DNA from: Nemophila menziesii
Taxonomy: Eukaryota > Streptophyta > Magnoliopsida > Boraginales > Hydrophyllaceae
Direction of reading: 5' to 3'
Assembly (NCBI GenBank): GCA_029959085.1
Contig: JARWIR010000013.1
Span: 10,851,186-10,915,185, forward strand
DNA length: 64,000 nucleotides
Part shown: positions 11,481-22,665 of the stretch, piece by piece
How positions within the stretch are numbered: the first letter of the stretch is position 1
Layout of the letters: every line of letters starts with the position of its first letter
Translations under genes and position numbers: made by a program
The notes under the pieces: generated by a model
Told to the model about the DNA's origin: nothing
Database searches by the model: none
What the model saw: only the letters and a program-made list of their open reading frames with translations

Positions 11481-13010
11481 TGGTGTCGCCTAGGGTGTGA
11501 TAAAAATATAGAATAAATAACGCAAATAAGAACCCTAGACTAGCACAGTACTGCAAGTATTACAAGACAGATGAAAGTTTTAATGATAAGTCAGATTCAT
11601 TCTCAGGGACTTAGTGTGTTATACAAATGGGCAAACAAATCAGAGTAGCAATTAATAATTAGAAAGACAGAAAATAAATACGATTGATTGAGAAATGAGA
11701 TTAACAACTATATAAATTAAAAGATAAATAATTAAATATGAGAGAAATATAGCTCAGGTTTTGCTAGTATGCACTAATTCTTCTAATTCTTTCTATCGAT
11801 TTCAGTTTATAAGGGTGATAAAAGCTCTTAGATAAATAGTCAGGATTCTAAATTCCCCCTATCCCCGGAGAGCGAACTAGGGTGTCAACCTCACAATCAC
11901 GAGGGGACTCAAATAGGGTTATCCTGCGCTACTAGGGTCCTAGGTGCAGTCTGGCCTACTAATGATGGTTGGTGATTAAAATAAACCTTAGTGACTATCT
12001 AGTTAGGCTGGTGTTGTCAGGGCTAACTCCATGTACTAGACGTTTATGTAGTGTTTCAATAATCAGACACCCCTTCCGGGTGACCATCTAACTACTATTA
12101 GCAAAGCCCTAAACTGATCAGGTTTAAGACAAACAATAAATCAAAGCACTTAAATTAAATATATGGTTAAGCAGCTAGAATCAATTTAAAACATATAATT
12201 CCCAGAGAAACTTAGATAGAAAGAAAATAGAATTCATAGATTATACATAATGCGAAACCCAAGCTATGGGAAAATTAGTTCATACCTGAAGGAAATAAAC
12301 TAAAAGAAGGATACATGATTGTCATCTTGCTCTCTGCAATAACTCTAATGATATAAAACATAAGGACTAAGTTATGTGAAGCAAGGATTAAACCTATGCC
12401 TTGGAATTGAGCAAGGATATTTTACAAAGGTTAAAGGGTGTATTTATAGGTGTTTAGAAGACCTAATTTGTTTTCTTGGAGTGGAAGACAAGTAACTTGG
12501 ACTCCAAGCCCAACTCAAATTCGTAACCCTAAAATATAGAAAAGGTAATAATCTGCCGCTGTTTTGTTTTGGCCGTAACTTCTTCGTTTCAACTCCGATT
12601 GACGCATTTTATATATCGAAACTGATCGTCTCAGAAATCTCTATACTTTTGCTTCAAACCATTCTTTCAAATTCCTAGTCAATCTTGAGTTATGATCACT
12701 TTTATTAACATGACTGCTGAAATTCAGATTTACTTGGCAACTTTACCTTTCCATATCTGTCTTTTCTTTCCTTTATCTCCAATTTCCATGCATGACTTCT
12801 TTCCTTTATCTCTTTGACTTGATTTGACATCTAATTAATTTCTATATAAATTTTAAGTTTCACACTAAATAAATAAATTAAACCCAATATGCTCTAAAAA
12901 TAATAAATCATGAAATCAAGACAAGAAATAGGAAAATGCACTAATCCTAAAACACTAAAAATGATGTCTCCAACTAAGATTAAATTATCACAAATAGGGA
13001 GACATCATCA
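11481..13010 (-). repeat. 5' LTR of the gypsy fragment (1.53 kb)
   Basis: On the minus strand the LTR starts TGATGATGTCTCC at 13,010 and ends GGCGACACCA at 11,481. A short inverted repeat (gatgtctcc and ggagacatc) lies at its outer end. The solo LTR at 37,486-39,018 has the same outer hairpin, the same tccctgaga block, the same tail and almost the same length. The partner LTR of this element is not in the window. Confidence 0.82.
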
Positions 13011-14149
13011 CACAATTAGTGTAAATTGATAGTGGTTGAATAACTTCGACGAGATTGGAGAACCAAGTCGAACAACCCCTACCCATCAACAAGTCAGTAC
13101 CATCCAACAAAGGTCACAACAGTTAGTAACCCATAGAAATCTATAAAAAAAACATTTAGACAAAAAAACTAATACAATGAATTATTGCTCTTGAGATAAG
13201 AAAAATAAAAAAGAGGAAAAACAACACAAAAATTGCAATATTCAAATACATAGGAATACCCCGTTTCTACACCATCACTGTTGAAGCCAACCACAAAAAG
13301 TTAACCAAAATCTCATCCAAGGCCATAAAAATAAAACAATAAGGGTGTTATATCCAGGTTCAAAGATACAAGAAAAAAAACCACACATATGACCTTCTAT
13401 AAATATTTGGTCACAATCACAACCGACCACCCAAAGTCACTGGTAACCACCAGAGCATAAAATAAACAAAGTAAAGAAACACATGAAATATTTTACAATG
13501 AAAGGGTTGAAAACACCTCCTCATTATGAAAATTTTAGATATAATGTTCCAAACTAGTAGTGTTTCTTTAGTAACCAAGGAAGATAATACCAACGGAGAA
13601 TAGGTTGACAAGAAAGTGATACCTAAAACTAGGACCCCTATAGAAAATGGCCTAGAACTTTATTACCATCTAAAAGAAAAAAGAAGATAATGCTTACCAT
13701 GAAAGAGGGCGGGAGGGAGATGGGGATGTGAGAAGTTACTCCGCGAGGATTCATTTACAGGGTTGGTTTATTGAAAAGAGAAGGGATTAGATCTTCAGAT
13801 AACTTGTTTTTTTGATTTTTTTTGTAATTTCTATTAGTTGATTGGAATTATTTTGAGTTGGAATCAAATCCTCCAACTTACTACTCACTATAAAATATTC
13901 ATAAAATGGGTTCCGAGAAAATTATGAGATTAAAGGGATCATAATTTTTTTTTACTATTATCACACTATACATTATATCTCTTAGGAAAATAATTGATGT
14001 TATGTTTATCGTCAATAATTCGTAAAATAATGGTGCAAGTTCCAAAAAATATGACTTTATCGTTTGTCGCCGATCTTTGATTAGTCTATGGACAAATATA
14101 GTTTGGGATTAATGTTTAACACCCAAAAATGCGACCATTGAATAGATAG
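13011..14149. other. No recognisable gene
   Basis: AT-rich sequence without a convincing open frame. A 64-codon minus-strand frame near 13,417-13,611 has no motif and is treated as chance. Confidence 0.5.
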
Positions 14150-14620
14150 AACATAAACAAAAGCTACGAGTTAAAGATTAAATGGTTTACATGAATTTGG
14201 ATCAGTTTTGTAGTATTTGTGGTGATAATTTTGAATCCAACGATCACTTATTCTTTGAGTGTGAAATATCATGTATGAATGTCCGAAAGTGGTTTTGTAT
14301 CACTAAAGATATGAGTTTTATTTTGAGCAATGGCTAGAGAAGATAAAAGACGGAAAAACTTGACAAAGGAAAGCGATTTGTATCATTTTTTAGACAACGG
14401 CGTAAATTATATGAAAAGCGGGGAACAAGCTAAATTTTTGCCCATATCATGAAGGCATACTCAAAAAAATGAATTTTCTTATTTTTCATATTTTGTATGG
14501 TATGTATCTTCATCTTTTCTTTAGGAATGATAGCGGTTTTATTCGCTTTGTGCACAAAGTGCCTTTGGTTAATAAGATTGTGAAAACTAATTTAAACTAT
14601 CGATTTAAGTAGTAAGATGT
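14150..14620 (+). pseudogene. Decayed LINE ORF2 fragment (zf-RVT region)
   Basis: Conceptual translation gives a zf-RVT-like block, with an FCSICGD start, DHLFFECE, then an RKWF tryptophan. It is followed by a YGMYLHLF/VNKIVK block like the segment after zf-RVT in L1 ORF2. Stops and frame changes are frequent. No endonuclease or RT is present, so it is a short relic on the plus strand, unrelated to the RNase H tail downstream. Confidence 0.6.
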
Positions 14621-14977
14621 GACTTGTACAATATACAATTTTGATTTTATTGGTATATCTAATTGATGTTGTATTTTAGAAAGTGTTTTTTATATATTTT
14701 AAAAAGTAAATGTAAAAAATTAGACCATTATCTATCAATTGAAATTATTTTTAGATTATATCTTTAAAATATATCATTATTGGAGTATATATATTCTTAA
14801 AAGTGCTTTCTTTAAATTTTTATTTTAGATAATTTATATGTAAGTAATTTAGTTATTCTTAATAAATGAAATTAATTCTTACTTAGTCCTTGTATCATTA
14901 TAATCATTACTTCATATTCTTACCGTACATGAATGATTATGTAACCAAGGCAATGTTGAATCGTACAACCATTATCT

Positions 14978-15003
14978 TTTTTTTTTTTTTTTCTTTTGGA
15001 CGG
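14978..15003 (-). repeat. 26-nt poly(A)-ending micro-insertion
   Basis: Reads CCGTCC followed by an A-rich tail on the minus strand. It is flanked by a perfect 15-bp direct repeat gtacaaccattatct at 14,963-14,977 and 15,004-15,018. This is interpreted as a LINE insertion truncated to its last few bases. Confidence 0.8.
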
Positions 15004-15034
15004 GTACAACCATTATCTAGTGGGACGAATTAGT

Positions 15035-15051
15035 GGCGTCCAAAAAAAAAA
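15035..15051 (+). repeat. 17-nt poly(A)-ending micro-insertion
   Basis: GGCGTCC plus ten A, flanked by the direct repeat aattagt at 15,028-15,034 and 15,052-15,058. Same end sequence as the insertion at 14,978. Confidence 0.65.
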
Positions 15052-15283
15052 AATTAGTCATGCTGTAATTTTAATTTTTTAAGCAACACCAGTAGCTCTA
15101 ATTGTGAGATAAAAGTAATTTAATGGACAAAATCTTGTCTCATATCTAACTAGTATAAGTTTAAATTCTCTTAATCTTAATATTTCTTGAGTTCCATATA
15201 TAAAAATAAATAAAAAGTAATTTGTAGGAAAAAAAAGGATAACAATAAGAGAATTGTATTCTAGAATATTTGAGAACGAAGTG

Positions 15284-15308
15284 TTTGGAGGAAAAAAAAA
15301 AAGAGAGA
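15284..15308 (+). repeat. 25-nt A-rich micro-insertion
   Basis: TTTGGAGG plus an A-rich/GA tail, flanked by a perfect 12-bp direct repeat gagaacgaagtg at 15,272-15,283 and 15,309-15,320. Confidence 0.7.
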
Positions 15309-15367
15309 GAGAACGAAGTGCCAAAGTATTCGCATTATAGTTTATAAGTTTAAAATGTATGATTACT

Positions 15368-16220
15368 ATTGTCATGTAATATAGCAAAGCTCGTTTGGTC
15401 GGGTTCGGCACTTCAAATTTATATTGGACAAGAGGTTGAGCATTTAGGAAAGTGGGTAATTGCGATTATAGAAACTTATGCTAATAGAGGATGGAGACGG
15501 GAGGTGGTTATATCGTATGTGTTGGTTTTGATCTGGAACATTTGAAAATAAAAAATGAGGAGTCGGCATCATAATTATACTATACACACTGACGACATCA
15601 TTAGATCAGCCAACAAACATATGGACAAATGGTTTGGTAGAGATTGGACGGCAAGTCAAACACCAGTAATTCAGACTACGGAAACAGGTGGAAACATTGA
15701 TACCGATCTAAGTTACGATACGCAGATAGCGTCATACATCATTCGAGGCACCACACTGTCCAACTGGAATTGGAGTAGTGCAAATAGTAAAGGAAACGGG
15801 TTACAAAAAGGATCATTTGGAAACTGCTATGTGTAATACGAGTTTAGAAGGGGAGGCTCAGGCAGTAATTGTCGCTTTGAAAACAGCAATTCAAGATAAG
15901 AACGAGGGGATCACGATCTTCTCGGATAACCTCGACTTGGTTCGAGGTATTCAGCAGGTGTCGGCTGCTAATTGGAAGCTTCGGCCGTGGATTCGGCAGA
16001 TCAAAAGACTGGCAGCAATGGTAGCCCCGGTCTTTGTTAAGCACATCCCAAGGAAATTCAACGGTCGTGCGGATAATCTAGCAAAACAAGCCAGGCACAG
16101 GGCGCAGCAAGAACGAGGAAACAATTGTGATCTTTTAACATCTCGATTTTCTCGACTAGGGATCGGATAATAGATATTAGAAGGGATAGGGTTTGAAATG
16201 TATTAAACGTCCAAAAAAAA
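15368..16220 (+). mobile_element. 5'-truncated LINE with RNase H tail
   Basis: The end of an L1-type ORF2 is encoded across two frames (about 15,555-15,836 and 15,778-16,170). The second frame has SLEGEAQAV, FSDNLDLVRGI, PRKFNGRADNLAKQARH and ends in a stop at 16,168-16,170. These match the E, D and final D positions of the RVT_3 RNase H domain. The tail is cgtcc plus A9. The 13-bp repeat atgtatgattact occurs before the element (15,355-15,367) and after its poly(A) (16,221-16,233), which defines the insertion. The coding part is frameshifted and lacks RT. Confidence 0.85.
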
Positions 16221-16233
16221 ATGTATGATTACT

Positions 16234-16245
16234 CGACCAAAAAAA
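16234..16245 (+). repeat. 12-nt micro-insertion in the LINE target duplication
   Basis: Only cgacc plus seven A. It lies between two further copies of the 13-bp repeat atgtatgattact (16,221-16,233 and 16,246-16,258), so the same target appears to have been used twice. Confidence 0.65.
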
Positions 16246-16339
16246 ATGTATGATTACTTTTTTTTGTGTGTTCTAATACCTTATTGTATAATTACTTCTA
16301 ATATTATACTAATATATATATATATATATATATTTTAAA

Positions 16340-16520
16340 GATGTATGGGTGTCCGGGCTAGCTAACGCGCACCACGACTATTCTCATAGGGAGGGGACTC
16401 AAACCTTGCACCTCTTGCTTACCCCCTTTAAGGGCTCAAGAAATAACAAGGCTGGGGGGATTCGAACCCTGTATCACATAGATGAGAGACAGGCATCCTG
16501 GCCATTGAGCTAGTCCCAAT
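16340..16520 (-). mobile_element. tRNA-derived SINE, family 1
   Basis: The minus-strand head reads GGGACTAGCTCAATGGCCAG, with an A-box-like TAGCTCAATGG and a B-box-like GGTTCGAATCC, as in tRNA-derived SINE promoters. The body is shared with the copy at 16,645-16,897, including the AAAGGGGGTAAGCAAGAGG block and the GGACACCCATACAT tail. It has no acceptor-stem pairing, so it is not a functional tRNA gene. Confidence 0.75.
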
Positions 16521-16545
16521 GTTTAATATATTTTTGTTTTCTTTT

Positions 16546-16558
16546 TTTTTTGGACGGG
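16546..16558 (-). repeat. 13-nt micro-insertion
   Basis: CCCGTCC plus A6 on the minus strand, flanked by a perfect 17-bp direct repeat tatttttgttttctttt at 16,529-16,545 and 16,559-16,575. Confidence 0.7.
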
Positions 16559-16644
16559 TATTTTTGTTTTCTTTTGATATTTGGAATTAATAATAAATAA
16601 GTAAAATATTATCGCAACGAGCACAAGTAATAACAGTGTTTAAA

Positions 16645-16897
16645 CCATTGGGACTAGCTCAATGGTCAGGACCTTGTCTCTCATCTAGAAGGTACAAGGT
16701 TTGAATCCTCTCAGTCTTGTTATTTCTTAAGCTCTTAAAGGGGGTAAGCAAGAGGTTCGAGATCCCTCCGTAAACATGGGTAACCTAATTCTGATTAAGT
16801 GGGAGTATGCACGAGGAGGCGTATATATTTTCTATGGGAATAGTCATGGTACACGTGTTCTGGCCCGGACACCCATACATAAAAAAAGAAAAAAAAT
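16645..16897 (+). mobile_element. tRNA-derived SINE, family 1, with target duplication
   Basis: Same family as 16,340-16,520 but in the opposite orientation. It has an A-box-like TAGCTCAATGG, a B-box-like GGTTTGAATCC, a unique body and an A-rich tail. It is flanked by near-identical 13-bp repeats aacagtgtttaaa (16,632-16,644) and agcagtgtttaaa (16,898-16,910). Transcription by RNA polymerase III is expected for the family; insertion depends on LINE machinery. Confidence 0.85.
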
Positions 16898-17077
16898 AGC
16901 AGTGTTTAAATTTTTTGCCTAAGGCAGTCTATTAGTTTATTTTTACAATGTTTAGATTGACTCAAAAAAAGTGTAAGGACAAATCAAAATGACTATAATA
17001 AACAATTTTTGTAAATTCAAATTATTATAATAAATCCATAAAAAAAATTAACTAATATAAAAAGAATGAAAAAATCA

Positions 17078-17341
17078 AGGCCGGACATTTTTGGGGCCTA
17101 AGACGAACTTTTAAAAGTGGACCCCTTAAAAAATCTTATGTGTTTAGAGATAATTAATTTTTTTTACTTAAGTTAATTAAACAATTTGTTATATAAAATA
17201 ACAAGATGGACTAGTATTTTTACTTTGAATTGGATTAAAATTGGGTTTTTTATATAAAAAGAAAATTGGTGCCCTAAAAATTATAGGAATTGAGGGGGGG
17301 CCCAAGGCCATGACCTCCTTGGTCTCCCGACCGACCCTGGA
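17078..17341. mobile_element. MITE-like element with GGCC-rich ends
   Basis: Left end tcaaggccggac and right end ccgaccctgg are imperfectly inverted. The right part in reverse complement resembles 55,258-55,340 (aaggaggtcatggccttggg versus aaggaggccatggctttggg). Flanks are A-rich, so the target duplication is ambiguous. It is non-coding. Confidence 0.45.
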
Positions 17342-17859
17342 AAAAAGAAAAAAGAAAAAGAGTTATAAAAATATAAATGGAAAATATCAATAAAATTAAC
17401 ACAAAATTCATACAAAATTATGAATTGATTTGAATTTTGAATATTCTTTTTAAATTAAACGATCCATTATATCTTTTTAATGAATTGGTAAATTATATTT
17501 TTTATAAAAATAAACTTTAAATTCGAATACAAAAACGTCTACGCCTTGTATATACCGTCCAAACTCCTAGACACTTGAAGATAACTAACCGCCCGCCTAA
17601 CGTCTTTTAGACTATTGAGCAATAGTACGATGAAAAAGAAAGATAAATTTTAAAAAAAGAAATTAAACAATTCTTCAAAATGAATTATTGTATTGTTTAA
17701 AATTTAAAAGAGTTTTTTATTGATAAGATCTTTGAGAATTTTTTTTGTCTATAAGGAGATTTTTTTAAAGAGGGCGCATATTTTGTAAATTACTATATTA
17801 TTTTAAAATTAAAATTAAATTCTCATAAAGAAAAAAAAGTGTGGCAAAGTGATCACTAA

Positions 17860-18190
17860 GAATTTTAGAAAGTGACATCGAGCATATTTAGTGTTCGGTC
17901 ACATATATGCCACCGTCGTGGTGACACTGAACACGCTTAGTATTCAACACTAAGTGTGCTCAGTTTTTGTCAATGATCATATTTTTAACACTAAGAGAAA
18001 TTTTATCACTAAGCGTATTCAGTATACAACACTAAATACTCAGTGTTTGACACTAAGCATAAGTTTAACTTCAGGCATGCTCAATTTATGACTTTGAGCA
18101 TATTTTATGATTGAGCATGCCTAGTGTTCAGGATTGAGCATATACTCAATAATCTACACTTAACGTATATTTTTAACACATAACAACTAA
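17860..18190. repeat. Dispersed short-motif array (CACTAAG/GAGCAT type)
   Basis: About a dozen degenerate copies, in both orientations, of a motif like cactaagtgtgctcagt or gagcatatttagtg. A similar array lies at 21,310-21,740. Such crowding of short subterminal repeats is typical of CACTA and some hAT elements, but no defined ends were found. Confidence 0.5.
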
Positions 18191-18339
18191 AAAATACATT
18201 AATTAAGGTAAAAATAATAATGAATGTCATTATTAAAATGTTTTACTGAAAAAACTAAGTAATCTATGTACTTTTACATTACAACTTGTTTATATTACAA
18301 GAAAATAATGTTTTGAAAGAAAGAAAAAAAATAGAAATA

Positions 18340-18870
18340 ACAAACTTTAATGTAAAGTAAGATATATTACAGAAAACGCAGTGAGACTGACATCAACTTA
18401 ACGATGTCAGCTGACTTCTCTAACACGTTAACCAGAACCATGGAACATATTCGGTGCGCCTCTCCATAGTCACCTAAGCCACAGCCTTCAACTAAACAAC
18501 CAAAGGCACGACCTCCACCTATCACCTTTCTCCAACCACTATCATGTCGCCATGGATCACGGAAAACCATATCATGAAGCAAATCTAGGACCACGACATC
18601 TCCCTCTTACCACCCCTGACATGTTAGATTTGAACTAGCATTAAAGCTAGAAGATATGCAAGCTTTGATCCACGAGAGAATAGGCCACCACCACGACACT
18701 GAGCCTCCACACATTCCCTAAACACAAGACCACCATGCCTGAGTTATGCCTTAACAAGATAAGAGCACCTCGCCACCATCAACTCCGCCTAGTCGCTGGT
18801 CATCGTGCTACCCAGCCACCGATTCACCACCATTTAGGTTTAGATTTTGTGTGTGTTAAATGGTATATAT
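18340..18870. other. Moderately GC-rich patch, no gene recognised
   Basis: This patch follows the motif array and is richer in CCACC-type codons than its surroundings. The 75-codon minus-strand frame at 18,367-18,594 (contains DPWRHDSGWRKVIGGG) has no recognised domain. The second motif array at 21.3 kb is also followed by such a patch (21,880-22,330), which suggests two members of one element family. Confidence 0.35.
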
Positions 18871-18876
18871 AAGGAT

Positions 18877-18979
18877 TTTTTTAGAGTCACTTTGAACTCG
18901 AAGTCATTGACTCGGTTCGAACCTTTACCACCTAGAAGGAGAACCAAGGTCATGGCCAATTGAGCTAACCCCAATTGGT
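18877..18979 (-). mobile_element. tRNA-derived SINE, family 2, copy a
   Basis: The minus-strand head AACCAATTGGGGTTAGCTCA and B-box-like GGTTCGAACC are followed by a GAGTCAATGACT block and a short A-rich tail. It is flanked by 13-bp repeats tatatataaggat and tatatataaagat, one mismatch. Related copies lie at 53,791 and 55,059, all in the same orientation. Confidence 0.8.
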
Positions 18980-19109
18980 TATATATAAAGATATTTAGGA
19001 TATGTATTAATTATTTAACTTTTAATCATAGCGATCGAATAAGAACAAATTCGAATGAGATATCTATTGGTATTAATGGAGGATTTTAAAAACTATCTGA
19101 ATGAAATTT

Positions 19110-19129
19110 TCGTCGACCAAAAAAAAAAA
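19110..19129 (+). repeat. 20-nt micro-insertion
   Basis: tcgtcgacc plus A11, flanked by a perfect 11-bp direct repeat gaatgaaattt at 19,099-19,109 and 19,130-19,140. Confidence 0.75.
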
Positions 19130-19599
19130 GAATGAAATTTCCAATTTAAAATATAAGACTTATAAATTTTTTAAAATAAGAACTGTACATATATAATTTT
19201 TTAAATCATCTTTTTATTACGATATTATTTAATACTTTGTTTTTTTATTTCTTAATTCTTTGTTTATCTTCTATTCAAGAAAATTAATATAAAAAAAATG
19301 TGACATAAATTTAACAATCATTATTTATTTTAAATAATTTCATAACATAAGGGCATATTTATAATATTTTAGAACATAAGTAAATAATTATCACTTTCCA
19401 ATTAGAAAATGAATAAATAACGACGCATTTTACACCAATGTAAAGCCTTACTTGATAAATAAATAATTTAGATAGGTCGGAAGGAAAGGATGAAAGATTT
19501 TTTGATAAGAAAAATAGTCGGTGGTCAACATAACGCAAAATACAAAAGATATAATTTCACGATTATTTGACGAGACAAGGAGAATAACCAAATAAAACG

Positions 19600-20065
19600 G
19601 CCTAATGTTAAGAAAAATAATGTTGACAAGAAGAATAACCCGGTTATTGATGATGTGGCCGAAATGGTATGGTTCAGCGATGTATCTTTCATAAGCGAAT
19701 GGGAACCAGCTGCTATCTCTGCCATTGGTGTTAACCCTCAAGGTAAAATCTGTCAAAGAAAAGCTAATCGCTGTAAATTTAAGAACATCTTGGAAGGAGA
19801 AACATGGGCCCTTTTTTTGGCTCTTAGATCAGCTGGATTAAAGAACATTTAGAGTAGCTCTTTTTACTCTGATAATCTTGAATTAATTCAAGATATTTAT
19901 AAACAGGTTAGATTACATTGGAGTCTCAATCCAATAGTCGAAGAAATCAAATAATGAATAGACATTTTTCCGCTATGGAAAATTTCAGACATCAGTAGAG
20001 AACATAACATAATTGCTGATGCCTTAGCTAAATGTATAAGAAGGAATGTGGACTTATCTGGATAG
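19600..20065 (+). pseudogene. LINE RNase H relic
   Basis: Translation recovers the C-terminal RVT_3 RNase H of a plant LINE. It shows FSDVSF, LEGETWALFLALR, FYSDNLELIQ and IIADALAKCIRRN, ending at a stop at 20,063-20,065. A stop follows AGLKNI and others occur before DIFPL. It resembles the RNase H of the younger element at 59.3-59.7 kb (SDASF, EGEGWAVLLAMR, FYSDNLELVQ), so it is probably an older copy of a related family. No upstream RT is present. Confidence 0.8.
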
Positions 20066-20329
20066 AAAGATTTTTCAATTATTAGTTCGTTTAATTTTCT
20101 TACTCGATGTTGTAGTACTATGTTAATGTAATTTTTTTTCGATGTAAAAAAGATTAGGTCATAAGTAGTATTACTCGGACCACTAATTAGTACTAGCATG
20201 CATTATTTCACTAGATAAACAAAAGTCAAATTGCAGCGTATATTAAATTGATCCCCAGTTAAGGTTTGTTTTCCACTAATTATGGTGTGGATTATATATT
20301 ACAATGAGAGACCACGAATGACTCAACTC

Positions 20330-20355
20330 TTTTTTTTTTTTTTTTTTTTTCAACA
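20330..20355 (-). repeat. 26-nt poly(A) micro-insertion
   Basis: TGTTG plus A21 on the minus strand, flanked by a perfect 14-bp direct repeat gaatgactcaactc at 20,316-20,329 and 20,356-20,369. Confidence 0.75.
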
Positions 20356-20529
20356 GAATGACTCAACTCAATGAATAGATCAAATGTCACACAATCGACT
20401 AACAATGACTTATCATAATTTTACCTTCTCTTTCTCAAAATAAACTAGTATATATGTTAGCATTCAAATAAAAGTAACCAAAAGCAATACTAAAATTGAG
20501 ACCTAAAAATAAAATAAAATTGAGACCTA

Positions 20530-20546
20530 TAAACGTCCAAAAAAAA
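20530..20546 (+). repeat. Micro-insertion within a triplicated target
   Basis: taaacgtcc plus a poly(A) run. The flanking 14-mer aaaattgagaccta is present three times (20,492-20,505, 20,516-20,529, 20,547-20,560). The first two copies are separated by an A-rich 10-mer. Confidence 0.65.
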
Positions 20547-20576
20547 AAAATTGAGACCTAAAGATATGGTTCCATT

Positions 20577-21194
20577 CAGGGGCGGAGCCAGGATTTTTTG
20601 TTATGGGGGTTAAGGGGGTTCGGGGGAAAAAATTATTTTACCGTATTTGCACGATAAGTCTACATATTATACAAAAATTGCTAGATAGATTCTTATATAA
20701 TGCTAAAATGCACTGTAAATCCCTATATTGTGTAAAGATTGCACTATAAGTCTGAATATTATTTTTTTAAATAAATCATTCGAAAATTTTCTTTTTTTAT
20801 TCAAAATAAAATACATTTTGTTGTAAAAAAACAAAAAATCCTATAAATAAAATCATTTAAAGTCTAATAAAATAAATTTTAAAATTTAGGTGGCCCAAAT
20901 GAATTTTTTTAAAACATTTAAGAGTTAATTACAAAAAATCTATGAAAATAAAAATTAAAACGAACCAAGAAATTGAATATTTAATGATATTTACGTTCCA
21001 ATTTCGTTAATAAATTTTATTATTTGATAGAATTAATCTCTAAATTTTAAGTTAGGGAGGGCTAATTTTATGCTATAATTTTTTTTAGTTATATTTTTAT
21101 CTATTTTAAAAAAAAAAGTAGATTAAATTATAGTGGGTTGGGTAAGTTGGGCTGGGCTGCAGCCCACCTCAGCCCACCCCTACATCCTCCCCTG
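20577..21194. mobile_element. Non-autonomous hAT element, CAGGGGCGG family
   Basis: Starts caggggcggagccagga and ends in an inverted cctcccctg. It is flanked by a perfect 8-bp target duplication gttccatt (20,569-20,576 and 21,195-21,202), the length made by hAT transposases. It has no coding capacity. A second family member lies at 56,704-57,712. Confidence 0.85.
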
Positions 21195-21309
21195 GTTCCA
21201 TTATTGGATTTTGTGGTAGATTTCATTTGTCAATAAAAACAATATACTTCAAATAAGATCATTATCAAATTCGAATAAAGAAAAAAAAATCTAAGAATAA
21301 ACATTATCA

Positions 21310-21740
21310 TTAAACATCTCTGGTATTGTCATTAAGTATCTCGCCAGTAACATTGAACATCTACGACATACACCGAGCACCGGCGTATCATTCTCATTAT
21401 GCCAACATCGGTGGTAACACTTAACATCTCCAACGTCGACAATAAGTATCTCCCGGGGTGACTAAGTATCATCACGCGATGGTATATGGTGATACTGAGC
21501 GTGATTTTTACATTAAGATCGTTTTTTACACTTAGTGTGAATTTGACATTGAACGTGATTTTTAAACTGAGTATAATTTTGACACCGAGCATGCTAAATG
21601 TTCAACAATGAACATGAATTTTGTACCGAGCATGATGTGTTCGGTGCTAAGTATAGTTTTATCACTAAGTATACTCCCTGTTGGATAATGAGCTTATTAT
21701 TTTGAACACTGAGCATTTTGTCATTGAAAACATATAATAT
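21310..21740. repeat. Second short-motif array (GAGCATG/ACTAAGTAT type)
   Basis: Many degenerate copies of motifs such as cattgaacat, ccgagcatg and actaagtata, spaced about 20-30 bp apart. It is similar in style to 17,860-18,190. The following 21,750-22,330 is unassigned, with a CCACC-rich patch and no recognised protein. Confidence 0.5.
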
Positions 21741-22189
21741 AAAACATTAAGCAAAGGAGTTACACTTTTTCTAAAAAAATTAATGGACTAAAAATTATAT
21801 ACATTACAATAAAAAAACATATCACACGTAAATTTCATACATTTTAAAAACAATAACTTAACAATCACACACAAATACAGAAAAAATAACATAAAGATGA
21901 CGTTTGCATGGTGATATCAACAACTCGTGTCTGACGAGCTTCTATTGGTCTTCTTTAACAAATTAGGTTTGAAGAGCTCCTACGGATCTTCTTCAAAAAC
22001 TCAGATCTAACAAAATTCTAGGGATCTAACAACTCTGATCTTCCCTTCCTTACCAACACCACGACCACCACAGACCAGAACCATCAAGTGAAGCTTTGAA
22101 CCACTTCGAACAACCATGGCAACCACCACAACCTTCTCACAAATCATTAGGCACAACACTGAGACTCATTCTCTTTGCAAAATCTCGCA

Positions 22190-22595
22190 TAAGAAGCCAA
22201 CCAACTAGCAGATCAGACAAGCTTTACATATACCATGAAGTATGTCTTAAAAAAGGCTCCAATATCACCACCATCACAGCTTTGAGATTTTCCTTGCCTA
22301 GAGAATTTCCTTGGGGGATATAAGGGTTTTCAGTGTAAAAATTTAGTGTGTTTGTGTGTTTTTTTAGATTTAAAGTTGAGAATATATTATAACAGACTAT
22401 ATATGGGATTATTGGGAGGTATTTTAAAGATTGAAAAGATGAAGTAAGAATTAAATCGTATAGCTTGGAATCTAACAAGAATACAATCGAAGGGGATTTT
22501 AAACCATTTCGGTCAAAATCTTCTAAAAATATTATATAGTTTGTGAGTTCAGTTAGACTTTACAAATTGTTTGTATTGATTGAAACAATACGGTG

Positions 22596-22665
<70 letters not shown>

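Noticed and set aside
16440..16520. tRNA gene on the minus strand
   Set aside because: A- and B-box-like strings are present, but there is no acceptor-stem pairing or proper anticodon arm, and a full SINE copy with target duplication lies 130 bp away.
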